Assembly: GCF_030817275.1 (NCBI RefSeq)
Contig: NZ_JAUSZD010000002.1
Coordinates: 7,114,001-7,178,000, forward strand
Length of the DNA stretch: 64,000 bases
From: Paenibacillus sp. V4I7
GTDB taxonomy: Bacteria; Bacillota; Bacilli; Paenibacillales; NBRC-103111
Direction of reading: 5' to 3'
The notes under the pieces: model-generated
Databases searched by the model: none
Told to the model about the DNA's origin: nothing
What the model saw: the letters and a program-made list of their open reading frames with translations, nothing else
Shown: one piece after another, positions 46,477 through 56,104 of the stretch
Layout of the letters: each line of letters starts with the position of its first letter
Numbering within the stretch: position 1 is the first letter of the stretch
Translations under genes and position numbers: made by a program

Positions 46477-47613
46477 CTATTTGTTCGTTCTTTGTTTATA
46501 AAAAGAAATGATGCGCTGCGCAGGAAGCTGAGCCTGCGCTTTGAGCTCTTCGATGGCGGCGCGGCTGGACGCCGCCCAATCCTCACGGCCGGCCAGCAGG
46601 CGCTGCGCCTCTGCCGCAAAGGCATCCGCATCGAAGCGAGCTGTCGATGCGGCGGCTTTCATACCGAGCCTATGGAGGAACTGGTCGATCTTCGGATCGT
46701 ACGAGATGCCTACCATAGGCACGAACTGCGAGGCTGCATAAATCAAAGAATGCAGCCTCATCCCGATCAGCAGGTCGCATTCCGCGACCTGCGCGAGCAT
46801 ATCCTGCGGATGGGTGACGCCCCGCATCATCTCCACCCGAGACCCGTGATCGCCGAGCCGGTCAATCACGTACTGCGACGCCACCTCATCGGAAGGGAGG
46901 TGGAAGGGCAAGAATCGCAGCCGCACGTTCGCATCGGCTGCGAGCAGCACTTGCAGGGACCGCGAGAGAGCTTCCAGCTCTGAGCGGTCCTCATTCCAGA
47001 AGCGGACGGACACGCCGACCGTCCGCACTAAACCATCCGGCGCGATGTCCCGCGCGCCGCCAACAGACCCGGTCCCGCGCAGCGGCAAGCCCATGACCGG
47101 GTCAGGCACTACAGTGATGCGTTCCCGCGGGAGCCGCATCTTCCCTAGCAGCTCCGCGGACTCCGTATCGCGGACCGAGACATACGCGCAGCGCTGGAAC
47201 ACGCTGCGGATCCAGCCATAAAACATAGGGCGACTAACCGGCCCGATGCCTTGCGAGTAAATAAAAGTTGGCTTGCCCAGCAACTGCGCAATTTTCAAGA
47301 CAGCCAAATAATACGGGATCGTCTTCGAGCTTGTAGCATCCTGCAATAAACTGCCACCGCCGCTAATTAAGCCATCGGCTTCACGCAAGGCTCGAAGCAG
47401 CGAACCAGGCTTCATCCGATGATAGGCCTTCACCCCGTACATCGCTGACGTTTTCTCAGGATTAGCAGAAAGAACGATAGGCTCAATTTGTAATCCTTGC
47501 TCTCGACCTTGCTCCTGCAAAGCAAACAAAATCGATTGCAGCACAGCTTCATCTCCGCTATTATCGAAGCCATAGTAGCCGGATAGCGCTATTTTTACAA
47601 CTGTGGCACCCAT
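46477..47613 (-). CDS. csaB: Polysaccharide pyruvyl transferase CsaB
   Basis: Adds ketal-linked pyruvate to the secondary cell-wall polymer, creating the ligand for SLH domains. About 378 residues. The N-terminal ALSGYYGFDNSGDEAVL and SGGGSLLQDATSSKT, then the C-terminal GMRLHSLIYAASQFVPMVGISYDPK, are family signatures. ATG 47613 lies nine bases after AGGAG; its 5' end overlaps the upstream gene by 19 bases. The 3' half is clearly richer in G+C than the neighbouring tagO. It explains how the five SLH proteins encoded in this window are attached. Confidence 0.95.
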   Translation of the reverse strand: MGATVVKIALSGYYGFDNSGDEAVLQSILFALQEQGREQGLQIEPIVLSANPEKTSAMYGVKAYHRMKPGSLLRALREADGLISGGGSLLQDATSSKTIPYYLAVLKIAQLLGKPTFIYSQGIGPVSRPMFYGWIRSVFQRCAYVSVRDTESAELLGKMRLPRERITVVPDPVMGLPLRGTGSVGGARDIAPDGLVRTVGVSVRFWNEDRSELEALSRSLQVLLAADANVRLRFLPFHLPSDEVASQYVIDRLGDHGSRVEMMRGVTHPQDMLAQVAECDLLIGMRLHSLIYAASQFVPMVGISYDPKIDQFLHRLGMKAAASTARFDADAFAAEAQRLLAGREDWAASSRAAIEELKAQAQLPAQRIISFYKQRTNK

Positions 47614-49640
47614 CGTTTCCAACTCCTAATGATTATTTCCCAAGCTGCAATCAGAACGAGGCCAATCAAAGCGCCAAACACAAGGCCGTAGCTTATCCGG
47701 ATCAAAGATATATGAAGCGGTGTATGCAAATGAGCGAATGTATCTACAATAGAAAGCTGCCCAATGACTCCGATAAATATCAAATAGACGGCATGTCTAT
47801 ATCGAACTGACAAATAGGCGCCTAACAGGAATAAAGGATGTGCAACCAAAAATTCTTTGGTTCGCGGACGTACGCCCAGTGTATTCTCCAAGAAGGAACG
47901 GAATAATTTCTCCACGGTAGAAGCTTGTCCTTCATTTCCAGTACGGGATAAGTAGTAGAACACAGCGGCTAAAGCTACCCCCGCAACTACAATCCATAGC
48001 ACGCTGATAAAGGAAGAAAGAATACGGCGAACATTCGTAATCTTATCCCTGTACGTGTTATTTTCGCTAAAAAACAGTAAATACACGCCTGCAATCGCGA
48101 TGGGAAATAAATGCAGCACACCAACGCCGCGGAACTGCTGCAGCACGAGTAAATACGTAACGTGATTGAGAAGCGCCACTTCGTATACGACACCAATCAA
48201 CGAGATCGCAGAAGTTTTAACCAATGTCCATAAAGCGTAAGCAAGACCTGACTTCCATTTCGCTGCGGCTCCTGAACGAACGGAACGAATGGCTAGCATG
48301 ATCGCTATGCTCGGTGCACTGATGGCTGTACTTAAGGCAAGACCTTGCGCGTATAGATTAGCCGAAAGTGTATGTAAAGCAACAAAACCAAGCATACCTA
48401 AGACGAAGAGGAGCAGTACGGCTTCCGGTATGAAGAAAGACGCCATCAGCACGATTAAACTAACGCCGCCAAGCAGCATGAAGATGCGCGCGATTTTCTG
48501 CCATCCTGTCGTTTGTACGTCAAATGGCTTTGCTTGTCCAAGCGTAAACCCGACTTCTTGGATGCGTGGAATAGCGCCGTCTTTTCCTTGCAAACTTTCA
48601 TAGTAAGCTGCTAACGGATCGACTAATTTGCCTTTATCCAAGCTTTTTACTGGCTTTGCATTCAAGAAAACCATGCGGATATTGCGGTCTTTCACTGCAA
48701 GGACTAAACGATCCGCAACACCTTGAATACGATCCTGCAGTTCCGATTTTTTGAGCGGCTCCGTTAACTTTTCTCCGTCTTTCTCTGTGAACGAATGCAG
48801 TCGAACGACGTTATAATTCGTTTGCTTTGCTAGCGTACTGAACCCTTTTTGCGGCTCTTTTAATAACTCAATAGCTGCTAGGCCAATGCCGTTCTTATTA
48901 AGAAGATCTGCCATTTTATTCAGGTTAATTTCCGTATTTTCTTCTGTGTAACCCGGAACTTCATTGCCATCGACAATGATGCGCTTCACGCCGAAATCAT
49001 GGAGCTGCTTCAGCAGGCGATCCATTTCATTGGTTACAAAGGGTCTGCGATTCGATAGACGAACCACGATTTGGAACCCTTGATCTTTCAGCATTTGTAA
49101 TGTCATCGGGTCTGGGTCCATACCCTTGATCGATGCATCGTCCATGCTCATTTGGATGATGAGTCCGTTTCTATTTTTGAAACTCCACGGCTTCGTGCCA
49201 ACCTTCAGATCCGCGAACGTTTTCTGAATCAAAGGCTCCAGCTTTTGCTGTGCGGCACTGTCTGCGAACAGCACGTAAGTAAAATTCTCTTTAGGATCAC
49301 CCAAGGTCTGGGTAAGTGCGGCAGCGTCTCGAGAGTTATATACCTCGATGCGGCGGCTCTCTTTAAGCTCCGCTAGTGTACTCTCATACACGGCCATTGA
49401 GCTAATGCCCGCTGCTTTCATATTCTTCAACTGCTCAGTGACAAAAGTCTGCGGATTCGTCTGAATATCCGAAATATCCAACAAATCACGATAATCGAAA
49501 ACAAACTCGACTTGATTGGCCGAAGTTTCCGTTTGGTGACGTGTGTAGGCTAGCGGAAGGGAGACTACCATTCCAATAATGACGAGCCACCATAGGAGAT
49601 TTTTGAGAGGTTTATTCCATGTTTGATACCATTGTGCCAA
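47595..49640 (-). CDS. DUF5693 family membrane protein, CsaB partner
   Basis: About 681 residues. One N-terminal membrane helix (about 18-35) is followed by a large extracytoplasmic domain to about 395 and then some nine membrane helices. It is not a known enzyme. Members of this family are usually found next to csaB in Bacillales, so a role in polymer pyruvylation or export is likely but unproven. The best start is a TTG at 49640, eight bases after AAGGAG; a GTG three codons earlier sits inside that site. It is translationally coupled to csaB. Confidence 0.85.
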   Translation of the reverse strand: MAQWYQTWNKPLKNLLWWLVIIGMVVSLPLAYTRHQTETSANQVEFVFDYRDLLDISDIQTNPQTFVTEQLKNMKAAGISSMAVYESTLAELKESRRIEVYNSRDAAALTQTLGDPKENFTYVLFADSAAQQKLEPLIQKTFADLKVGTKPWSFKNRNGLIIQMSMDDASIKGMDPDPMTLQMLKDQGFQIVVRLSNRRPFVTNEMDRLLKQLHDFGVKRIIVDGNEVPGYTEENTEINLNKMADLLNKNGIGLAAIELLKEPQKGFSTLAKQTNYNVVRLHSFTEKDGEKLTEPLKKSELQDRIQGVADRLVLAVKDRNIRMVFLNAKPVKSLDKGKLVDPLAAYYESLQGKDGAIPRIQEVGFTLGQAKPFDVQTTGWQKIARIFMLLGGVSLIVLMASFFIPEAVLLLFVLGMLGFVALHTLSANLYAQGLALSTAISAPSIAIMLAIRSVRSGAAAKWKSGLAYALWTLVKTSAISLIGVVYEVALLNHVTYLLVLQQFRGVGVLHLFPIAIAGVYLLFFSENNTYRDKITNVRRILSSFISVLWIVVAGVALAAVFYYLSRTGNEGQASTVEKLFRSFLENTLGVRPRTKEFLVAHPLFLLGAYLSVRYRHAVYLIFIGVIGQLSIVDTFAHLHTPLHISLIRISYGLVFGALIGLVLIAAWEIIIRSWKRWVPQL

Positions 49641-49824
49641 ATTGTCCACTCCTTAGAGCTTTCCAATAGAAAGCTTTCTTCGTAAAGCATGTACTTACAT
49701 TCGAAAACCCCTTCAGGTCCTACCTCGGGTAATAGGCCAAATGAATGCGGATTTAATTTCCATCTATTCATTAGACGACCTATCCCTGACTTAGGTTCTG
49801 AAGAGGTTCAGTTTTCCTATTTCA

Positions 49825-51534
49825 TTATCCGTCTACACGGTTAAGCACATATTGAATGATGCCATCCAGCTGCTGTGCGGCTGCTGGACCTGTAGATCCT
49901 TGTACTGCAAAATAAAACTTGATTTTCGGTTCCGTTCCAGAAGGACGCAAGCAGAACCATGAACCATCATCCAGCTTAAATTTCAGCACATTTTCACGTG
50001 GAAGGCCATTTATGCCCTCTGCGTAATCTTCCACTTGGCTTACACGAGTGCCACTGATCTCCGTTGGCGGATTCGTTCTCCAAGCTTCCATGATGCGCCC
50101 TATTTGTTCTACGCCGTCTTTCCCTTTCAGCGTCCTTGATTCAAGCTTTTCCAAAAAGTAACCAAAGGATTCGTACAGTTCTTGAAGGACTTCATATAAA
50201 GTCTTGCCTTGCTTCTTATAATAAGCTGCAGCTTCAGCAATCAGCATCGCTGCAATAACTGCATCCTTATCTCGGGCATAGTCCCCGGCCAAGTAGCCAT
50301 AGCTTTCTTCATATCCGAATAAGAACGTATATTCACCGTTTTGTTCGAACTGGGACATTTTCTCCCCGATATACTTAAAGCCGGTTAATGTATTTAATGT
50401 AGGAACACCGTAATGATTGGCGATAACTGCGCCCATTTCGCTTGTAACGATCGTTTTGACGACAACGCCGTTCGCAGGCAGTGTTCCACGCTCTTTCAAG
50501 CTTGATAATAAATAATTTACAATGATGGCACCAGACTGATTACCTGACAAAACGACATACTCGCCGTTCGGATCCTTCACAACTGCTCCCATGCGATCGG
50601 CATCAGGGTCGGTTCCGATGATGATATCGGCATCCCAGTCTTTCGCTTGTGCAATTGCGAGTGTAAAAGCTTCCCGCTCCTCCGGATTCGGAGACTTAAC
50701 AGTCGAGAACTGTGCATCCGGCAGCTCTTGCTCGGCTACAACACGTACTTGTCCGAAGCCAACTGCTTTCAGCACTTCGCGTACCGGCACATTACCCGCT
50801 CCATGTAAAGGAGTGAAGATGATGCGGAAATCGCCTTCGATCTGCTTAATCACATCTGGATTTTGGCTAATCGCAGTTACGGCCTCGATGTACGCTTGAT
50901 CGACCTCTTCACCTAACCAAGAAAGCAGCCCTTGCGCTTCCGCTTCTTGCTGGGTTATTTTCTTGACCTTGTTGAAGGAATCGATGCTCTGTACCTGTGC
51001 AATGACTTGCTCCGCAAACTCAGGAACGAGTTGTCCCCCGTCTGCTCCATATACTTTATATCCATTATATTCAGGTGGGTTGTGACTAGCTGTAACGACA
51101 ACCCCTGCGGACGCACCTAAGTATCTCACTGCAAAGGATAGCTGTGGTGTCGCGTGCAGCGTTTTAAAGAGATAAGCCTTGATTCCATTCCCTGCGAACA
51201 CGAGAGCAGATTCTAAAGCGAACTCGGGCGACATATGACGTGAATCATAAGCTAGAACAATGGAAGGACTTGTAGCGCCTGTTCCATTCACATATTGTGC
51301 CAAGCCTTGGCTTGCGCGTCCAACGGTATACACGTTGATTCGATTCGTTCCAGCGCCAATCACGCCGCGAAGTCCTCCTGTGCCAAATTCAAGGTCTCTA
51401 TAAAAGCGATCCTCAATTTCTCTTTCATCTTCCCGAATAGCACGCAGTTCTTTCTTCGTTTCGGCATCCACTGCTGGATCCTCTAACCATAATTGATACT
51501 CTGTTTGTACACGCGTCATAGTAGTCAGGTTCAT
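49825..51534 (-). CDS. pgcA: Phosphoglucomutase/phosphomannomutase (alpha-D-phosphohexomutase)
   Basis: Interconverts hexose 1- and 6-phosphates and so feeds UDP-glucose and wall-polymer synthesis. 569 residues with the four-domain signatures: phosphoserine loop TASHNPPEYNGYK (Ser140), metal loop GTDPDADRMG, sugar loop GYEESYGYL, and phosphate loop RPSGTEPKIKFY. The ATG at 51534 directly follows AGGAG with no gap; the ATG five codons later is an alternative. No terminator separates it from fabZ upstream. Confidence 0.94.
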   Translation of the reverse strand: MNLTTMTRVQTEYQLWLEDPAVDAETKKELRAIREDEREIEDRFYRDLEFGTGGLRGVIGAGTNRINVYTVGRASQGLAQYVNGTGATSPSIVLAYDSRHMSPEFALESALVFAGNGIKAYLFKTLHATPQLSFAVRYLGASAGVVVTASHNPPEYNGYKVYGADGGQLVPEFAEQVIAQVQSIDSFNKVKKITQQEAEAQGLLSWLGEEVDQAYIEAVTAISQNPDVIKQIEGDFRIIFTPLHGAGNVPVREVLKAVGFGQVRVVAEQELPDAQFSTVKSPNPEEREAFTLAIAQAKDWDADIIIGTDPDADRMGAVVKDPNGEYVVLSGNQSGAIIVNYLLSSLKERGTLPANGVVVKTIVTSEMGAVIANHYGVPTLNTLTGFKYIGEKMSQFEQNGEYTFLFGYEESYGYLAGDYARDKDAVIAAMLIAEAAAYYKKQGKTLYEVLQELYESFGYFLEKLESRTLKGKDGVEQIGRIMEAWRTNPPTEISGTRVSQVEDYAEGINGLPRENVLKFKLDDGSWFCLRPSGTEPKIKFYFAVQGSTGPAAAQQLDGIIQYVLNRVDG

Positions 51535-51552
51535 CTCCTTTTTATCTATGGG

Positions 51553-51981
51553 TTATTTATTAGCAAGGGCGAACATAAGCTCGCCTTCGACTACCACTTT
51601 GTCGCCTACCTTAGCCACAGCTTGGCCTTTGACAATGGTTCCTTTTACACGCGTAATCGTCATCTCTAAAGTAAGTGTATCACCAGGTACGACCTGTTGG
51701 CGCCAACGAATACCATCCGCACCCGCAAATAAACCAATTTTACCTTTGTATTCAGGCATCGACAGAACAGCCACAGCACCTACTTGTGCCAAAGCTTCCA
51801 CAATCAGCACACCGGGCATAACCGGATAGCCAGGAAAGTGTCCTGCGAAGAACGGTTCATTGATCGTAACATTCTTTATACCTACAGCTCTAACACCTTC
51901 TTCGACCTCCAAAATACGGTCAACAAGCAAGAAGGGAGGGCGATGAGGAATGATCTCTTGAATCTGATTAATATCTAGCAT
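51553..51981 (-). CDS. fabZ: 3-hydroxyacyl-[acyl-carrier-protein] dehydratase FabZ
   Basis: The dehydratase of fatty acid elongation, a 142-residue hot-dog-fold protein. Catalytic His48 lies in [20 protein letters not shown], with the acidic partner near residue 62. ATG 51981 follows AAAGGAG at 13 bases. In B. subtilis the orthologue (ywpB) is likewise near flhP-flhO-mbl. A palindrome CTTGTATAAAATACAAG (52009-52025) sits just before its ribosome site and could be an operator. Confidence 0.95.
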   Translation of the reverse strand: MLDINQIQEIIPHRPPFLLVDRILEVEEGVRAVGIKNVTINEPFFAGHFPGYPVMPGVLIVEALAQVGAVAVLSMPEYKGKIGLFAGADGIRWRQQVVPGDTLTLEMTITRVKGTIVKGQAVAKVGDKVVVEGELMFALANK

Positions 51982-52008
51982 AGCGGGTTAAAAACTCCTT
52001 TCAAAATG

Positions 52009-52244
52009 CTTGTATAAAATACAAGGTAATCACTTACAATAGGGATGTCCCTTCATTAACTGCAGAAATGAAGGTTCATATAGGGGAGCTTATGTACAGG
52101 GCTGTGTTACAGACTTATACATAAGCTCTTTTTTCCACATAAGATAGTATAAGTTTTCGGTTCCCGAAAACCGCTTGCTTATTGGCGATAAAACCTACCT
52201 CTAAAAGCGGTCGCTCATCTTTGAATGGCCTCGATAAAGGTTTT
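52009..52244. other. Palindrome-rich gap between fabZ and the phosphatidyltransferase gene
   Basis: Five inverted repeats in 236 bp. CTTGTAT/ATACAAG (52009-52025); CCTTCATT/AATGAAGG (52050-52074); GAGCTTATGTA/TACATAAGCTC (52086-52128) followed on the plus strand by six Ts; GTTTTCGG/CCGAAAAC (52153-52171); AAAACCT/AGGTTTT (52190-52244). The third has terminator form only on the plus strand, where no gene is known. No coding frame fits. Confidence 0.6.
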
Positions 52245-52259
52245 CTCACGTAGTATATA

Positions 52260-52778
52260 TTATTTCAATTTGGCTCCTCGATTTAATACAAGGAACTGAA
52301 TAATATAAATGAAGGAAGTTAGGAATGAGACCCCGATTACAAACCACAAATAGGTAATGGCAAATGTTAAATGAAAAACGATGAAGAGGATAGCAAAATA
52401 GTACAGAACCGTCGTTAACTTTCCCATCACATTGGCGGGAACCGTTAATTTGCCCCTAAAGTGAAAGAAAGCAGAGCCCATAATCATACCTAAATCACGA
52501 ATGAACATCGCCGCAGCTGCCTGCCAAGGAATCAACTCTGAGATGAGCAGAGATAGGATCACTGCAATCATCATGCTCTTATCCGCGAGTGGATCCAGCA
52601 TGACACCAACTGGTGTGATAAGCCCGCGCGTTCTTGCGATATAGCCATCTAGGATATCCGTAAGTCCGGCTGCCAGTAAAATAAAAAAGGCAACTTGGAT
52701 ATGGCCATTAAAAAAAATCACGAGGTACACAGGGATTAGAACAAACCTGCTGATGGTGAGCATGTTCGGTATATTCAA
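52260..52778 (-). CDS. CDP-alcohol phosphatidyltransferase (PgsA-like)
   Basis: An integral membrane enzyme that moves a phosphatidyl group from CDP-diacylglycerol to an alcohol, most likely glycerol 3-phosphate. About 172 residues and five membrane helices. The signature D-G-x2-A-R-x8-G-x3-D-x3-D is complete at residues 44-66. The start is a TTG at 52778 shortly after AGGAGG (giving LNIPNMLTISR); the open frame upstream of it is unconvincing. Whether this is the main PgsA or a second homologue cannot be told from the window. Confidence 0.88.
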   Translation of the reverse strand: MNIPNMLTISRFVLIPVYLVIFFNGHIQVAFFILLAAGLTDILDGYIARTRGLITPVGVMLDPLADKSMMIAVILSLLISELIPWQAAAAMFIRDLGMIMGSAFFHFRGKLTVPANVMGKLTTVLYYFAILFIVFHLTFAITYLWFVIGVSFLTSFIYIIQFLVLNRGAKLK

Positions 52779-52850
52779 AGTACCCCTCCTGCGCGTTAGT
52801 ATCCGATATCTGGTACATTTAACCTTCATTCATTATACCGCTGCTTACAC

Positions 52851-52876
52851 AAAAATAAAACTCCCATGCGGGAGTT
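52851..52876 (-). terminator. Rho-independent terminator after epuA
   Basis: AACTCCC and GGGAGTT with a 4-base loop, followed on the minus strand by TTATTTTT. It overlaps the region just past the epuA stop at 52881. Confidence 0.88.
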
Positions 52877-52880
52877 AGAG

Positions 52881-53099
52881 TTAATTCGCAAATACCAGAT
52901 CGTATAAATGCCGCCAAGTACTCATATGAAAGATTTCCCCCGCTGGCTGATGACCAAGCTTGGTATAGCCTATCCATAGGCCGATAAAAACAGCCAGCAC
53001 GCATAGCACTGGAATACGAATGATTTTGAAAATAAGCCATATAATATGAAGCCATTTCGGCCTTGGTTTCTTCTTTGGTGGAGCAGGCTTGTCTGACAT
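52881..53099 (-). CDS. epuA: EpuA family small membrane protein
   Basis: 72 residues: a proline- and lysine-rich cytoplasmic start (PAPPKKKPRPKW), one membrane helix (about 24-45), then the family tail IGYTKLGHQPAGE. The EpuA family is often mislabelled as an RNA polymerase beta subunit; no such role is supported by the sequence, and its function is unknown. ATG 53099 follows AAGGGAGGG. It is last in the mbl-flhO-flhP-epuA series, before a terminator. Confidence 0.82.
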   Translation of the reverse strand: MSDKPAPPKKKPRPKWLHIIWLIFKIIRIPVLCVLAVFIGLWIGYTKLGHQPAGEIFHMSTWRHLYDLVFAN

Positions 53100-53125
53100 C
53101 GAGCCCTATCCCTCCCTTTCTAAGA

Positions 53126-53992
53126 TCAGGCGCGCAAATTATTAGCGATATTCATCATCTGATCCGAGGATGTAATAGCTCGGGAATTGAGTTGAAGCGC
53201 TCTTTGCACGATCACCAGATCTGTCATTTCATCCGCAAGAGTAACATTGGATTGCTCCAGAAAACCCTGCATAAGGCTAACACGGTTTGCCGGGTTATCA
53301 ACCAAGGGGTTCACATCTTGTAAGATATTCGCCTTCTCCGCAGCCGTTATGCCATTAGGAATCGCATAAAGGTTATCTCCAACGTCTTGGAGCAGTTGTG
53401 GACGTACAACGCGAACTAGCTTGATCTGTCCCAAATTAATGGGTGCTGCACTTGGATCCTGCTCATTGTATCCTTTGATCGTACCGTTCGGTTCAACGAC
53501 AGGTCGAAAACCAGCAGGTATACGAATCGGGTTGCCATCCACGCCAGTAATGAAGTGACCTTCTTTGGTTGTAAGCACGGTTCCGCCAGTCGCATCCGGA
53601 CTTAAACTGAAAGCACCATTACGAGTCCACGCTGGCTGGAACACGGGGTTGCCGTTCTCATCTGCCTTACTGATGGATACTTCAAACAGCCCGTCCCCTT
53701 GAATCGCAAAATCCGTCACTTCACCCGTGGGCTGAATAGGTCCTTGAGACAAATTCGTCTGGATTTGAACTAACTTCGAGCCCCACCCTTGGTTAAAACC
53801 AAGTGGTGAGAACCGGCCTTGCTGACGGAATCCTTCTGGCTGCGTCTTGACGTTAGTCAGAACGTCCTCGAAGGAAGCTTCCTTCTTCTTAAAACCGTTC
53901 GTATTCACATTCGCAATGTTATTGGAGAGAATATCCAGCTTTTGCTGTAAGCTATGCATGGATACCGATGAGTTAATCATGGAGTTGTTCAT
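53126..53992 (-). CDS. flhP: Flagellar rod/hook-basal body protein FlhP
   Basis: A FlgG-like distal rod protein of about 288 residues. N-terminal flagellar rod signature (LDILSNNIANVNTNGFKKKE, about residues 19-38), FAIQGDGLFEV in the middle, and the C-terminal LVIVQRALQLNSRAITSSDQMM helix. AAGGAG selects ATG 53992. The adjacent flhO is a paralogue; B. subtilis needs both for rod completion and hence for FlgM export and SigD activity. Confidence 0.93.
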   Translation of the reverse strand: MNNSMINSSVSMHSLQQKLDILSNNIANVNTNGFKKKEASFEDVLTNVKTQPEGFRQQGRFSPLGFNQGWGSKLVQIQTNLSQGPIQPTGEVTDFAIQGDGLFEVSISKADENGNPVFQPAWTRNGAFSLSPDATGGTVLTTKEGHFITGVDGNPIRIPAGFRPVVEPNGTIKGYNEQDPSAAPINLGQIKLVRVVRPQLLQDVGDNLYAIPNGITAAEKANILQDVNPLVDNPANRVSLMQGFLEQSNVTLADEMTDLVIVQRALQLNSRAITSSDQMMNIANNLRA

Positions 53993-54016
53993 GGTCCTGC
54001 TCCTTCGCAAGCTAGA

Positions 54017-54910
54017 TTAGACGCGCCCAACTTCATTCGCGGCTTTTTCCATACTTTTATCATAAGATTGGATGACTTTTTGGTTGGCTTCATAAGCACG
54101 AAGCGCTGACATCATATCGACCATCGATTGCGCGGAGTCAACATTAGAGCGTTCTATGAAGCCTTGACGAACCTCTACTTGGTCACCTACAGCAACCTGG
54201 GTTACAGTCGCTTCGTCGCCTGGATTAATGCGCAGCAGCCCGTTACCTTCACGCAGCAATAGATTCGGATTCTCTGCACGCGAGAGCATCAATCCTACGG
54301 GTTGGCCAGTCGGCCCCAGAAGCGGAAGACCATTCCCATCAAGGAACTCACCCTTGTCTGTCACCTTGAAGGAGTGAATCGGCTGACCCGCTCCATCAAT
54401 CAACAGCAAGGGTTGTCCATCTCGGCCTAGCACAAGGTTCCCGTTGGCATTAACTAGCTGGCCTGCAGTATCAACGGTGAACTTTCCGTTCAAGGAATAC
54501 CGCTGCTCACCATCCGCGTTCAACACCGTAAACAGTGCCTGCGGCTGGAACGTGCGTTCTCCGTCCGGACTCACGAACTTACCTGAAGCATCAAAGGTCA
54601 TACCAGGCACTTGTATGTTCGAAACAAGGGCAAAATCGAAGGGGTTTTGCGTTTCCTGCAAATCGCCCTGCGCATGAATGGAGATACTCTCCTCGGAGAA
54701 TACACCTAAACTCATCCTCCCAAGGGGAGCTGTCGAGGCACCTTGTCCACCGCGAATCGTCGATATCAGCATCTCCGGGAACGATCGAGACAAAGCATTG
54801 CCTTGTTTAAATCCTGGGGAATTAATGTTGGCAATATTATTCGTAATGGTGTCGTGTCTGCGCTGTTCGGAGATCATGCCTGCCGCCGCGGTATACAGTC
54901 CTCTTAACAT
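54017..54910 (-). CDS. flhO: Flagellar rod/hook-basal body protein FlhO
   Basis: 297 residues, FlgG-like. N terminus MLRGLYTAAAGMISEQRRHD with TITNNIANINSPGFKQGN, and a C-terminal MVDMMSALRAYEANQKVIQSYD helix. ATG 54910 follows AGAGGTGA. It starts 28 bases after mbl and ends 24 bases before flhP. A SigD-like element inside the end of mbl may drive the pair. Confidence 0.93.
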   Translation of the reverse strand: MLRGLYTAAAGMISEQRRHDTITNNIANINSPGFKQGNALSRSFPEMLISTIRGGQGASTAPLGRMSLGVFSEESISIHAQGDLQETQNPFDFALVSNIQVPGMTFDASGKFVSPDGERTFQPQALFTVLNADGEQRYSLNGKFTVDTAGQLVNANGNLVLGRDGQPLLLIDGAGQPIHSFKVTDKGEFLDGNGLPLLGPTGQPVGLMLSRAENPNLLLREGNGLLRINPGDEATVTQVAVGDQVEVRQGFIERSNVDSAQSMVDMMSALRAYEANQKVIQSYDKSMEKAANEVGRV

Positions 54911-54938
54911 CTCTTCACCTCTTGGGTAGTATGTCTAA

Positions 54939-55937
54939 TTAAAATTTACGTTTGGTAACCTTATCTAAGTTATCGAGCATAATACCTGTTCCTTTAACGA
55001 CACAGGACATCGGATCTTCCGCAATTAATACAGGTACTTTCAGTTCGTCCGCCAGCAGTTGGTCGAGCCCATGCAGCAAAGCTCCGCCACCTGTCAAAAT
55101 AACACCGCGGTCAATAATGTCTGCCGATAGCTCTGGAGGTGTTCGCTCCAATACACTCTTCGCCGCAGTCACGATGGAGGATACTGGATCCCACAGCGCT
55201 TCCTGAACTTCACTGGAGTGAATCGTGATTGTAAGTGGTAAACCGGATACCATATCTCTACCGCGAATATCCATCTCTTGATCTCTACCGTGTGGATATA
55301 CCGTTCCGATTTTCAGCTTAATATCTTCGCTCGTCCGTTCACCAATCAGCAGCTTGTACTTATTTTTGATATATTTCGTGATCGCAATATCGAATTTGTC
55401 GCCTGCAATCTTAATGGAGGAGGAGGTGACGATGTCACCCATGGATAACACAGCCACATCCGTCGTCCCTCCGCCGATATCTACAACCATATTGCCGCTA
55501 GGCTGGAAGATGTCCATGCCGGCACCAATTGCTGCTGCCTTCGGTTCTTCTTCCATGAATACCTCTCGGGCACCGCTGCGCTCAGCTGCTTCGCGAATCG
55601 CCTTCTGCTCAACCGAGGTGATGTTGGTAGGGGCGCAGATCAGTATTCTCGGATGAGAATACCAATTCTTGCCCCCTACTTTTGCGATAAAATGCTTCAA
55701 CATCATTTCCGTAATATCAAAGTCCGCTATAACGCCATCTTTCAATGGACGAATCGCGATAATGTTGCCTGGAGTTCTACCCACCATGCGGAAAGCTTCT
55801 TCTCCAACAGCCAGCACGCGTTTCGTATCGCTTTCAATCGCTACTACGGAAGGCTCATCGAGCACGACACCGCGTCCTTTTACATGAATAAGCACATTTG
55901 CCGTGCCGAGATCTATTCCAATATCCTTGCTTAACAT
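54939..55937 (-). CDS. mbl: MreB-like actin homologue Mbl
   Basis: A cell-shape protein that forms membrane-bound filaments and guides lateral wall synthesis. 332 residues with the actin-fold motifs IDLGTANVLIH (phosphate 1), VDIGGGTTDVAVLS (phosphate 2), and LTGGGALLHGLD (adenosine). The order mbl-flhO-flhP and the neighbouring spoIIID identify it as Mbl rather than MreB. ATG 55937 follows GGAGG. Confidence 0.95.
   Translation of the reverse strand: MLSKDIGIDLGTANVLIHVKGRGVVLDEPSVVAIESDTKRVLAVGEEAFRMVGRTPGNIIAIRPLKDGVIADFDITEMMLKHFIAKVGGKNWYSHPRILICAPTNITSVEQKAIREAAERSGAREVFMEEEPKAAAIGAGMDIFQPSGNMVVDIGGGTTDVAVLSMGDIVTSSSIKIAGDKFDIAITKYIKNKYKLLIGERTSEDIKLKIGTVYPHGRDQEMDIRGRDMVSGLPLTITIHSSEVQEALWDPVSSIVTAAKSVLERTPPELSADIIDRGVILTGGGALLHGLDQLLADELKVPVLIAEDPMSCVVKGTGIMLDNLDKVTKRKF
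54970..54996 (-). promoter_or_regulatory. Possible SigD promoter of flhO-flhP, inside mbl
   Basis: Minus strand TAAA (54996-54993), 15 bp, CTCGATAA (54977-54970): 4 of 4 and 6 of 8 bases of the SigD pattern. It lies about 60 bases before flhO. Confidence 0.45.
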
Positions 55938-56104
55938 TTCTAGTTAATCCTCCCTAAACCTACCGTCCATCCCGTGAAGAATCGGCGCTCTTGTATATAG
56001 TTCTAATTATAAGCTAAATTCGCTATAAATGCATTAATTCCTCTTTTTGTGTGAAATTTCGACACGGGAAGTATGAAGGAAACCTATCGGGATGAAGGGT
56101 ACTT

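Noticed and set aside
49565-49771. 68-codon minus-strand frame before the DUF5693 gene
   Set aside because: It runs 76 bases into the next gene out of frame, has a weak ribosome site and matches nothing I know.
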